A stretch of 64,000 bases of DNA from Marinobacter sp. DY40_1A1 (lineage in GTDB: Bacteria; Pseudomonadota; Gammaproteobacteria; Pseudomonadales; Oleiphilaceae): the NCBI RefSeq assembly GCF_016597815.1, contig NZ_VCHA01000001.1, positions 992,001 to 1,056,000 of the forward strand, given 5' to 3'. This document shows positions 57,420-64,000 of the stretch, in pieces. How positions within the stretch are numbered: the first letter of the stretch is position 1; the number at the start of each line of letters is the position of its first letter. Made by a program: the position numbers and the translations under genes. The notes below the pieces were generated by a model. The model did not search any database. It was not told where the DNA came from and saw only the letters and a program-made list of their open reading frames with translations.

Positions 57420-58547
57420 ATGCAGGTTCTTTCAAGAACCCGTAAGTTTGTTTCATCCCGACACTTGGCAGTTGTATCCGGGCTTTTGCTTACTATGGCA
57501 ACAGCCGGGTGCGGCATTTTGGAAGATCGCTCTGAACGCTACGTACACGAGAAAGAGGGAGAGCCGCTGGCTCTGCCGGAAACCGCGGATCCTTCCCGAT
57601 TTTCCCAGGTAATGCCCGTCCGGAAAATTGACCCGGCAGATGGCAGCAAACTTTATCCGTCTGATATCCCTCGTCCTCCGGACATGACCTCTGAAATTCT
57701 CGAAGAGAACTATGTGGTTGAGGAGCTTGATGGTCGTACATGGTTGCTGGTAAACGATGTGCCTGGGCGAATCTGGCCGGCTGTAACCAGTTATATGAAC
57801 GAACAAGGTCTTGGTGTTGCCCACGACAGTCCGCAACTGGGCTTGTTGCAGAGCGAATTGGCTAATTACAACGTGCGTGCCCGTGAGTTGCTTGAGCTTC
57901 CCGGTGTTGCTGTCGATGAGGCCACGGCCGAGCCCAAAGCAATTCTGCAAGTTCGTATAGCTCCGGGCGTCAGGCGTAAAACCACGGAAATCCAGGTGCG
58001 CAAGCTCGTTTCCGGGGAAGGCTTGGAGGAAGGAGCATCCTGGCCAGGAGAGTTGATCCCCTGGAGTGGAATTGCCGAGCCCTCTGAAGATCAGATGGCA
58101 TTGCAGAAGCGACTTCTTGCCAATATGGGTGAGTTCCTGCAGGCCCGTGAAGAAAATAAATCCTTCTCGCGCGCAGCGTCCGGCCTGGTTGCCAAGCCAC
58201 TGGTAAAACTGATATCTGAAAATGAAAAGGCGCAGGCCATTGGCATGGATCTCGACTACGGCCGTGCTTGGGCTGAGGTGAACCGGGCTCTAACTGAATC
58301 GGGCATTGCTGTGCTTGACCTCAACCGAAGTGAAGGCTGGCTTTTCGTCGATTTTCGCAGTGCAGATGAGCTCAAAGGTGGGTGGTTTGGCTGGTTCAGC
58401 GACAAAGAAACCCCTCGCCATACCCATACGGTGAATCTGGTGGAGCGGGATGCCGAAGTCAGGGTTACTGCTGAAGTTACTGAGGGGTACAGCGGTGATC
58501 ATAAGCCAGAGGATTTACTGACACAGCTGTTCGAATACCTATACTGA
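57420..58547 (+). CDS. bamC: Outer-membrane assembly lipoprotein BamC
   Basis: A 375-residue lipoprotein (formerly NlpB) of the BAM complex. Signal peptide with lipobox ending ATAGC (Cys31), an unstructured BamD-binding N-terminal stretch (about 32-100) and two helix-grip domains (about 105-220 and 265-375). The ATG at 57420 with AGAGAGAAGG is preferred to a TTG at 57375. dapA-bamC adjacency is widespread in Gammaproteobacteria and supports the call. Confidence 0.9.
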   Translation: MQVLSRTRKFVSSRHLAVVSGLLLTMATAGCGILEDRSERYVHEKEGEPLALPETADPSRFSQVMPVRKIDPADGSKLYPSDIPRPPDMTSEILEENYVVEELDGRTWLLVNDVPGRIWPAVTSYMNEQGLGVAHDSPQLGLLQSELANYNVRARELLELPGVAVDEATAEPKAILQVRIAPGVRRKTTEIQVRKLVSGEGLEEGASWPGELIPWSGIAEPSEDQMALQKRLLANMGEFLQAREENKSFSRAASGLVAKPLVKLISENEKAQAIGMDLDYGRAWAEVNRALTESGIAVLDLNRSEGWLFVDFRSADELKGGWFGWFSDKETPRHTHTVNLVERDAEVRVTAEVTEGYSGDHKPEDLLTQLFEYLY

Positions 58548-58559
58548 TCTAGAAGGGGT

Positions 58560-58589
58560 GCCTGCAGAGCGCAGGCCTCCGTTTCGGAG
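58560..58589 (+). promoter_or_regulatory. Paired hairpins covering the purC ribosome site
   Basis: Two stems lie side by side: GCCTGC / GCAGGC (58560-58576, 5-base loop) and CTCCG / CGGAG (58577-58589, TTT loop). The second buries CGGAG, the Shine-Dalgarno sequence 7 bases before the purC ATG. This could limit purC translation; whether it is regulated is unknown. Confidence 0.4.
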
Positions 58590-58596
58590 ACTTACG

Positions 58597-59310
58597 ATGG
58601 AAAAACGCGAAGAACTCTACGCAGGCAAAGCCAAATCTGTATTCCGCACTGATGATCCAGAGCGCTTTGTTCTTGTCTTCCGTGACGATACCTCGGCATT
58701 TGACGGTGAAAAGAAAGAGCAGCTAAACCGCAAAGGCATGGTGAACAACCGTTTTAACGCGTTCATCATGGACAAACTGGAAGCGGCCGGCGTGCCAACA
58801 CACCACGAGGGCTTGTTGTCTGCGACGGAATCGCTGGTTAAAAAGCTCGATATGATTCCCGTAGAATGCGTTGTGCGAAACGTATCTGCAGGCAGCCTTT
58901 GCCGCCGTTTGGGGGTAGAAGAAGGGCTGGAGCTTAACCCGCCAACCTATGAGCTGTTTCTGAAAAATGACGCTCTGCACGATCCCATGGTAAACGAGTC
59001 GTTGGCTGTCAGTTTTAATTGGGCGACCGAGGCCGAACTCGCACGCATGAAAGAGTTAACCTACAAGGTAAACGGCGTGCTGAAAAACCTGTTTGATGAA
59101 GCCGGAATGCTGCTGGTGGACTACAAGCTGGAATTCGGCCGCAGTGGCGGTGAAATTGTGCTGGGTGACGAGTTCAGCCCGGATGGCTGCAGGATCTGGG
59201 ATAAGGAAACCCGCAAAAAGATGGACAAGGATCGCTTCCGGCAGGGGCTGGGCAACGTGATTGAAACCTACGAAGAAGTCGGTCGTCGCATCGGTATTAG
59301 CTTCGACTGA
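58597..59310 (+). CDS. purC: SAICAR synthetase
   Basis: A 237-residue enzyme, the E. coli length, joining CAIR and aspartate with ATP in purine synthesis. Starts [21 protein letters not shown], with [33 protein letters not shown], and the late motif [30 protein letters not shown]. The ATG at 58597 is chosen over upstream in-frame codons by family alignment and ribosome site. It follows bamC by 49 bases across two hairpins. Confidence 0.97.
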   Translation: MEKREELYAGKAKSVFRTDDPERFVLVFRDDTSAFDGEKKEQLNRKGMVNNRFNAFIMDKLEAAGVPTHHEGLLSATESLVKKLDMIPVECVVRNVSAGSLCRRLGVEEGLELNPPTYELFLKNDALHDPMVNESLAVSFNWATEAELARMKELTYKVNGVLKNLFDEAGMLLVDYKLEFGRSGGEIVLGDEFSPDGCRIWDKETRKKMDKDRFRQGLGNVIETYEEVGRRIGISFD

Positions 59311-59355
59311 TTTTTAACCAGATATTCAAACAGATAATAATGACACAGGTACACC

Positions 59356-60078
59356 ATGCGTAAACTCACACTTGCATTAGGCAGTTCTTTAATCCTGGCC
59401 ACCCCTCTGGCTCAAGCTGACATGTTGGGTCTTGGTGCTAGTGTGGGTTACTGGGATACCGACGTGTCAGGAAAGGTTTCCACAGGCAGCGATTCGGTTG
59501 ATGTACATGACCAGCTGCGACTGAAGGACGACGGAAACACCGATGCCAGCATCTATTTTGAGCATCCGGTACCCCTGCTGCCGAACGTTCGTCTGGCCTA
59601 TACGCTGATCCAGCAAAGTGGTAATGGCACACTTACCAGCGACTATGGCAATGTTGCAGCAGGCAACGTGCGCTCCGACCTTGACCTCGAGCAACTGGAT
59701 CTTACTCTGTATTACGAAGTTCTCGATAATTGGGTAAATCTGGACCTGGGTTTGACCGTTCGCGACTTTTCAGGTGAGTTGCTGGTCCAGAGTAGTGGTG
59801 CATCAGAGAAATCCAAAGCCGATGCTGTTTTGCCCCTGGGCTATATCGCCGCTCGTTTCGATCTACCTCTGACCGGTGCGGCCATTGGTGCTGAAGGTAA
59901 TTTCATCGCTTTTGACGGTGATTCAATTCGCGATTTCAACGTTTATGGCCAGTACAGCATTTCTCTGCTGCAGCTGCGCGCTGGCTATCGCCAGATTGCA
60001 GTTGATTATGAAGATCGAAACGACGTATTCGATGTGAAAATCGATGGCCCCTTCTTCAGCGCAGGCGTTACTTTCTGA
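59356..60078 (+). CDS. Small outer-membrane beta-barrel protein (TIGR04219-like)
   Basis: A 240-residue exported protein with a signal peptide cut after ...TPLAQA (about 21). The rest has alternating polar/hydrophobic strands typical of a beta-barrel, beginning [18 protein letters not shown] and ending with a terminal phenylalanine (FSAGVTF), the usual C-terminal assembly signal for BAM. It resembles the TIGR04219 group of marine Gammaproteobacteria. Function unknown. Confidence 0.8.
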   Translation: MRKLTLALGSSLILATPLAQADMLGLGASVGYWDTDVSGKVSTGSDSVDVHDQLRLKDDGNTDASIYFEHPVPLLPNVRLAYTLIQQSGNGTLTSDYGNVAAGNVRSDLDLEQLDLTLYYEVLDNWVNLDLGLTVRDFSGELLVQSSGASEKSKADAVLPLGYIAARFDLPLTGAAIGAEGNFIAFDGDSIRDFNVYGQYSISLLQLRAGYRQIAVDYEDRNDVFDVKIDGPFFSAGVTF

Positions 60079-60121
60079 GCGTGTTAAACGCCGGTTAGCC
60101 GGTTTTAAAGGAGCGAAAGAC

Positions 60122-61129
60122 TTGAAGATTCTGGTAACGGGCACCGCGGGATTTATCGGAGCGCAGTTGGCGCACCGGCTACTTGAGCGCGGAGACGAGG
60201 TGATCGGCGTTGACAGCGTTAACGACTATTACGATGTAAACCTCAAGGAAGCCCGGCTTGCACGCCTGACCGGACATCCTGGCTTCACAGAAGTGCGCCA
60301 GGATGTGGCAGATCGCGCTGTGATGGCAGATATCTTCGCAAAGCATCGCCCTGAACGAGTGGTTCACCTGGCTGCCCAAGCAGGTGTACGCTACTCAATC
60401 GAAAACCCTAATGCCTATGTGGACGCCAACCTGGTTGGCTTTATGAATATCCTGGAAGGCTGTCGCCATAACCAGGTGAAGCACCTGGTATACGCGTCCA
60501 GCAGTTCTGTGTATGGCGCTAATGAGGCCATGCCCTTCTCGGTTCACGATAACGTTGATCATCCTCTGAGCCTGTATGCTGCATCGAAAAAAGCCAATGA
60601 GTTGATGGCTCACACCTACAGCCACCTTTATAAGTTACCAACCACTGGTCTTCGATTCTTCACCGTCTATGGCCCTTGGGGCCGACCGGATATGGCGTTG
60701 TTTATCTTCACCAAGAAGATTCTTGCGGGAGAGCCTATCGATGTGTTCAACCATGGCCATCACAAGCGTGACTTCACATATATAGACGATATTGTAGAGG
60801 GTGTTATCCGCACTCTTGATCAGGTGGCACAGCCCAATGATCAGTGGAGTGGGGCAGCGCCCGATCCAAGCTCCAGCAAGGCCCCGTATCGCATCTACAA
60901 TATCGGCAGTAATAACCCGGTCGAACTGTCCCGCTTCATAGAAATTATCGAAGAGAGGACCGGCAAGAAGGCAATAAAAAACCTTCTGCCCATGCAGCCG
61001 GGTGATGTGCCTGCCACCTACGCCAATGTGGATGACCTGATCAGTGACGTAGGCTACAAGCCATCGACGGATGTAGAAGAAGGTATAGCCAAGTTTGTTG
61101 ACTGGTATCGCGAGTTCTACAAGGTCTGA
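60122..61129 (+). CDS. NAD-dependent epimerase, UDP-glucuronate 4-epimerase type
   Basis: A 335-residue extended short-chain dehydrogenase. NAD motif [15 protein letters not shown] (residues 6-20), [16 protein letters not shown] and the segment [19 protein letters not shown] are typical of UDP-glucuronate 4-epimerases; catalytic Tyr152/Lys156 in [11 protein letters not shown], then [12 protein letters not shown]. The start is TTG (60122), supported by AAAGGAG and the conserved N-terminus; the frame is open upstream into the barrel gene. It would make UDP-galacturonate from the product of Ugd for surface polysaccharide. Confidence 0.88.
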   Translation: MKILVTGTAGFIGAQLAHRLLERGDEVIGVDSVNDYYDVNLKEARLARLTGHPGFTEVRQDVADRAVMADIFAKHRPERVVHLAAQAGVRYSIENPNAYVDANLVGFMNILEGCRHNQVKHLVYASSSSVYGANEAMPFSVHDNVDHPLSLYAASKKANELMAHTYSHLYKLPTTGLRFFTVYGPWGRPDMALFIFTKKILAGEPIDVFNHGHHKRDFTYIDDIVEGVIRTLDQVAQPNDQWSGAAPDPSSSKAPYRIYNIGSNNPVELSRFIEIIEERTGKKAIKNLLPMQPGDVPATYANVDDLISDVGYKPSTDVEEGIAKFVDWYREFYKV

Positions 61130-61130
61130 T

Positions 61131-61526
61131 TCAGGTAGCCTGGCCGAAACGCTCTTCCAGCCAGGCATTAATGTCTGAGGACTCGTACATCCATCGTTCG
61201 CTTCCATCCTCATTTTCAATTCGCAAGCAAGGCACTTTTACACTACCACCACCTTGTTCCAGATCGGCCCGGTGGGTTTCGTTGTGCTGTGCATCCCGCT
61301 TTTCAATATTCAGATTCAGTTGTGCTATCTGCTTGCGAACCTTGACGCAGAAAGGGCAGGTCTTGAACTGATATAGCGCCAATTTTTCACACGCCGCATC
61401 CACTTTGTTTTGTTCTTCGGGGCTGCGTTCTATAGGCTTCCCTCCGCCGAGCTTTTCACTCAGCAGCACAAATGGCGTCAGAATAAGACGTAAGGTCCGA
61501 AAAAAATAACGGATAACCAGTCGCAT
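61131..61526 (-). CDS. Glutaredoxin-domain protein with N-terminal hydrophobic segment
   Basis: A 131-residue protein with a thioredoxin-fold domain carrying the redox motif CPFC (Cys57, Cys60), the cis-proline region VKVPCLRIENEDG and a C-terminal ESSDINAWLEERF helix as in glutaredoxins. The N-terminus (RYFFRTLRLILTPFVLL) is a probable membrane anchor or amphipathic helix. Converges on the epimerase gene with a 1-base gap and is divergent from the cytochrome b561 gene. Physiological partner unknown. Confidence 0.85.
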   Translation of the reverse strand: MRLVIRYFFRTLRLILTPFVLLSEKLGGGKPIERSPEEQNKVDAACEKLALYQFKTCPFCVKVRKQIAQLNLNIEKRDAQHNETHRADLEQGGGSVKVPCLRIENEDGSERWMYESSDINAWLEERFGQAT

Positions 61527-61634
61527 TAAATAAATCCCTAAATTGGTATATGAAATTCAGTGGGCAGTATAAAGCAAAACAGGTATGGTTTCGGGTAAAC
61601 AGCCTGTATACGTCAGTTTAATAAGGAACTGAAA

Positions 61635-62318
61635 ATGAAGTCGATCTCCTTGTGGGACTTGCCCACGCGACTCTTCCACTGGCTTCTGGTGGCTGCGGTT
61701 ACCGGTTCATTGGTAACAGTCAAACTTGGTGGTACCTGGATGCTCTGGCATGAACGCTTTGGCATTACCATTGTGGGCCTGATCAGCTTTCGTTTGATGT
61801 GGGGGGTTCTAGGCTCCACTTACGCGCGTTTTTTGCAGTTTATTCCGGGGCCTTCGGCAATTGAGGCATATCTGAAAGGTGAGTGGCGAGGACTGGGGCA
61901 CAATCCGTTGGGAGCACTCTCGGTTCTGGCCATGCTAGGGCTAGTCGGCTTTCAGGCAGTTACAGGGCTGTTTTCGACAGATGCCATTGCGTTTAACGGG
62001 CCTCTTTACCGCGCGGTATCAGCTGACTGGAATGACACAATTACCTCTTGGCACAAGTTCTCGGAGTGGTTTATTTACGGCCTGATAGGTCTGCATATTG
62101 CTAGCGTTCTTTTTTATACCCTGATTAAAAAAGATAACCTGATTACTCCGATGGTTACCGGGCGTAAAAAAGTAAGCGAGGAGTGCGTTTACAAGAGGAC
62201 AGGCGGTGGCCTGATAGCATTCGTGATCGCGTTAGCGGTGGCTGTATTTGCTGTATGGGTAGCAACAGGCGGGCTTTTGTCGCCCCCTCCACCGCCAGCA
62301 CCCGATCTGGGTTGGTAG
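61635..62318 (+). CDS. Cytochrome b561-type membrane protein
   Basis: A 227-residue four-helix membrane cytochrome b. Candidate heme histidines lie in DLPTRLFHWLLVAA (helix 1), LWHERFG, TSWHKFSEWFIYG and LIGLHIASVLFY. It ends with an extra helix (about 190-215) and a proline-rich tail (SPPPPPAPDLGW). Such proteins often pass electrons from quinol to small c-type cytochromes; the cytochrome c-prime gene converges on it, which suggests a working pair (inference). Confidence 0.85.
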   Translation: MKSISLWDLPTRLFHWLLVAAVTGSLVTVKLGGTWMLWHERFGITIVGLISFRLMWGVLGSTYARFLQFIPGPSAIEAYLKGEWRGLGHNPLGALSVLAMLGLVGFQAVTGLFSTDAIAFNGPLYRAVSADWNDTITSWHKFSEWFIYGLIGLHIASVLFYTLIKKDNLITPMVTGRKKVSEECVYKRTGGGLIAFVIALAVAVFAVWVATGGLLSPPPPPAPDLGW

Positions 62319-62349
62319 GCGACAGTGAAGGAGGCTTTACAGGCAGGGC

Positions 62350-62817
62350 TTAGTCAGCACGGAACTCGTCGTGGCAAGCCTTGCAAGACTTTCCTACCTC
62401 GCTGAACTGAGCAGCGAGAGCGCCCTTACCGCCACCATTCGCTGCAACTTCCTGCAGCTTGGTCGCTGCCTGGGCAAAGCCAATAGCAACCTCACGAGCT
62501 TTTTCGGGCTTGTCAAAGAACACAGGCTTTAACCTTGTGTTGTCATTTTTGTCATTGGCGGTGCCGGGGCCAAAGAGCGCACCCAAACCAGAGTTGGCCA
62601 CCGAAGCAATCGCATTCGCCGCTGCAAGAATTTGCTGCTCGTTATAGGCTACACTTCCGTCAATTACCTGAGCCTTGATTTTTCCCATATTCCACGCCGC
62701 AAACGTAAATGCGCTCTGGCGTGTTTCAATCTGGTCTTCAACATCGAGCTGAGCACTAGCGGGTGCTGATACGGCAGCACTCATTGCCAAGGCTACAAAA
62801 AATCGTGATATACGCAT
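62350..62817 (-). CDS. Cytochrome c-prime
   Basis: A 155-residue periplasmic protein with a signal peptide (cut after ...SAPASA, about 22) and a four-helix bundle whose C-terminal heme site is CKACH (Cys145, Cys148, His149). The arrangement, with heme motif close to the C-terminus, is diagnostic of the class II c-prime type. These bind NO or CO and may protect against nitrosative stress. Converges on the cytochrome b561 gene. The region from 62818 to 63047 behind it shows no gene. Confidence 0.9.
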   Translation of the reverse strand: MRISRFFVALAMSAAVSAPASAQLDVEDQIETRQSAFTFAAWNMGKIKAQVIDGSVAYNEQQILAAANAIASVANSGLGALFGPGTANDKNDNTRLKPVFFDKPEKAREVAIGFAQAATKLQEVAANGGGKGALAAQFSEVGKSCKACHDEFRAD

Positions 62818-63047
62818 GGTTGGTTCTCTTATTGTGTAAGGTGCTGTGGCTTGGTCGATGTAATGATTCCATAGATACGGCCAAATTTATACCTCAATTC
62901 CGCAACCTCTGAAGCCCCGAATTCTGCCTGCCGGCATCTATGGAATCTGCTCACAGGGAAGGGAACGGAAAGATGGTGGCATTATCATTGCCGGTCAAGC
63001 GGGTGCCAGAGGTATAGCTGGTGGGATCGTAATCGTGTAACCCTGAA

Positions 63048-63083
63048 ACAAAAAAAGCCACTTGGCTCGCGCCTGAGTGACTT
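63048..63083 (-). terminator. Intrinsic terminator of tRNA-Val
   Basis: On the minus strand, stem AAGTCACT / AGTGGCTT (one G-T pair, with an inner GGC/GCC stem) is followed by a long T-run. It lies 12 bases after the tRNA-Val 3' end. Confidence 0.75.
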
Positions 63084-63094
63084 TTTTGCAAAAT

Positions 63095-63171
<77 letters not shown>

Positions 63172-63338
63172 GTATTCTGCAACGGGGCGAAATATACTGA
63201 TTCCGGCGTATATGGTCAACCACTTTTATAGGGAATGCGTATTTGCTAACGGAAAAGAGCAGGGGAGATTGATTTGGAAGATAATTCGGAATGTAAAATA
63301 AATCGACGGGGTATTGCGACCCCGCCGATTCTAAAGTA

Positions 63339-64000
63339 TCAAGCAGTTGCTGTGAATTTGCTTAGGCGCCTTCTGAATACCAGTCCACCAAGTGCCAGGC
63401 TCAAAAGTCCAAGAGTGCCAGACTCTGGAACATCCTGAGTTGGCAAGCATGCGGGATCAGTCGGGTTCAGATCGCAAAAGTCTAGTGTTTCTTGCAGCTT
63501 CTTGTTGGCAAAATCAGTTACAAAAGCCGTGACAACATCGGTGTCCGTGGTGTTGAACAGGTTCAAGTTGAATACTGTGCCACCGTGGCCGGTAATCAGG
63601 CTGCTGTACGATTCGATCGTGCTTGAGTTTCTTAGTACACCATTGTACAGCGCATTGTTGTCTGTGAGGATGCTGTCAAGAACGGAGCTATTTACGTTCG
63701 CGCCGCCGACTGTTCCATAATATGAGGAGTTGTTCGGGTTATTCGGCTCATCTGTCAAAATGATGATGTTTTTTACAGCGTTGGACCGGAAGGAAAAGAG
63801 GTCTGATTGGCCGTCCAGTGCATTTAACGCGAAGGCTGTAGCTAAATAGCCAGGCTCGGTGCCTCCGTTAGTGCGCAATCCGTTTGCTGCAGTTGAGAAA
63901 TCATCAGCGTCAACGAAGTCAGTAAGCATTCGTGGCGATACGCCGCGGTCACCATAACCGACCAAGCCGTACTGAGCGTCAACTTGCCCCGTTCCGGTCA
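63339..64000 (-). CDS. PEP-CTERM protein with von Willebrand A-like segment, 5'-truncated
   Basis: The C-terminal 219 or so residues of a longer exported protein; the frame is open to the window end and the start lies outside. A vWA-like region is suggested by NGLRTNGGTEPGYLATAFALNAL and AVKNIIILTDEPNN (metal-site-like Thr and Asp). The C-terminus has the PEP-CTERM sorting tag VPESGTLGLLSLALGGLVFRRR: motif, helix and arginine cluster. Such proteins are processed by an exosortase and usually go with exopolysaccharide; no exosortase gene is in the window. A TTG at 63965 is an internal codon, not the start. Confidence 0.8.
   Translation of the reverse strand, partial: TGTGQVDAQYGLVGYGDRGVSPRMLTDFVDADDFSTAANGLRTNGGTEPGYLATAFALNALDGQSDLFSFRSNAVKNIIILTDEPNNPNNSSYYGTVGGANVNSSVLDSILTDNNALYNGVLRNSSTIESYSSLITGHGGTVFNLNLFNTTDTDVVTAFVTDFANKKLQETLDFCDLNPTDPACLPTQDVPESGTLGLLSLALGGLVFRRRLSKFTATA

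Overview
The window reads as one chromosomal stretch of a Gammaproteobacterium, most like Marinobacter or a close marine relative. This is inferred from gene content and order (kdsB-ptp-murB, guaB-guaA, aspS, ruvCAB-ybgC-tolQRAB-pal-cpoB, nadA, dapA-bamC-purC) and protein character, not from a database search. Most of it is ordinary housekeeping. The exception is a 16-kb ethanolamine-utilisation microcompartment operon at about 36.5-52.3 kb.

Left part (1-16.6 kb). A kdsB-phosphatase-murB operon with overlapping ends is followed by proS and an Lrp-type regulator (both minus), leuA, a cold-shock gene, a propionyl-CoA synthetase and xseA (minus), then guaB-guaA with a terminator-like hairpin between them. 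A lipoprotein of the phospholipase D/cardiolipin synthase family and a zinc alcohol dehydrogenase follow.

Middle (16.7-36.2 kb). An RND efflux pair (adaptor plus transporter) has a large inverted repeat in front and a TetR gene behind. Next come tadA, galE, ugd, a HIT protein, fabR, aspS, the Holliday-junction genes ruvC, ruvA and ruvB, and the Tol-Pal cell-envelope operon, ending in two identical tRNA-Lys genes and a strong terminator.

Microcompartment operon (36.5-52.3 kb). Eighteen same-strand genes run in the order eutS P Q T D M M N E J G H A B C L, the enterobacterial eut order with an extra eutM. The last two genes are a PduS-like iron-sulfur flavoprotein and a PduT-like shell protein, sitting where eutK and eutR lie in enterics. 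Ethanolamine would enter via EutH and be split by EutBC (adenosylcobalamin from EutT, reactivation by EutA) to acetaldehyde and ammonia. EutE makes acetyl-CoA, EutD makes acetyl phosphate, and EutG makes ethanol. EutS, EutM1, EutM2, EutN, EutL and PduT-like proteins build the shell. The PduS/PduT pair suggests an electron route through the shell, for cobalamin reduction or NADH disposal. No regulator gene is present. An FNR/ANR-like palindrome lies upstream.

Right part (52.4-64 kb). nadA, a BepA-like protease, tusA, a PerM-type permease, dapA-bamC-purC, a small outer-membrane barrel, a UDP-glucuronate-type epimerase, a glutaredoxin-like protein, a cytochrome b561 / cytochrome c-prime pair, tRNA-Val(GAC), and the 3' part of a PEP-CTERM protein with a von Willebrand A-like segment that runs off the window end.
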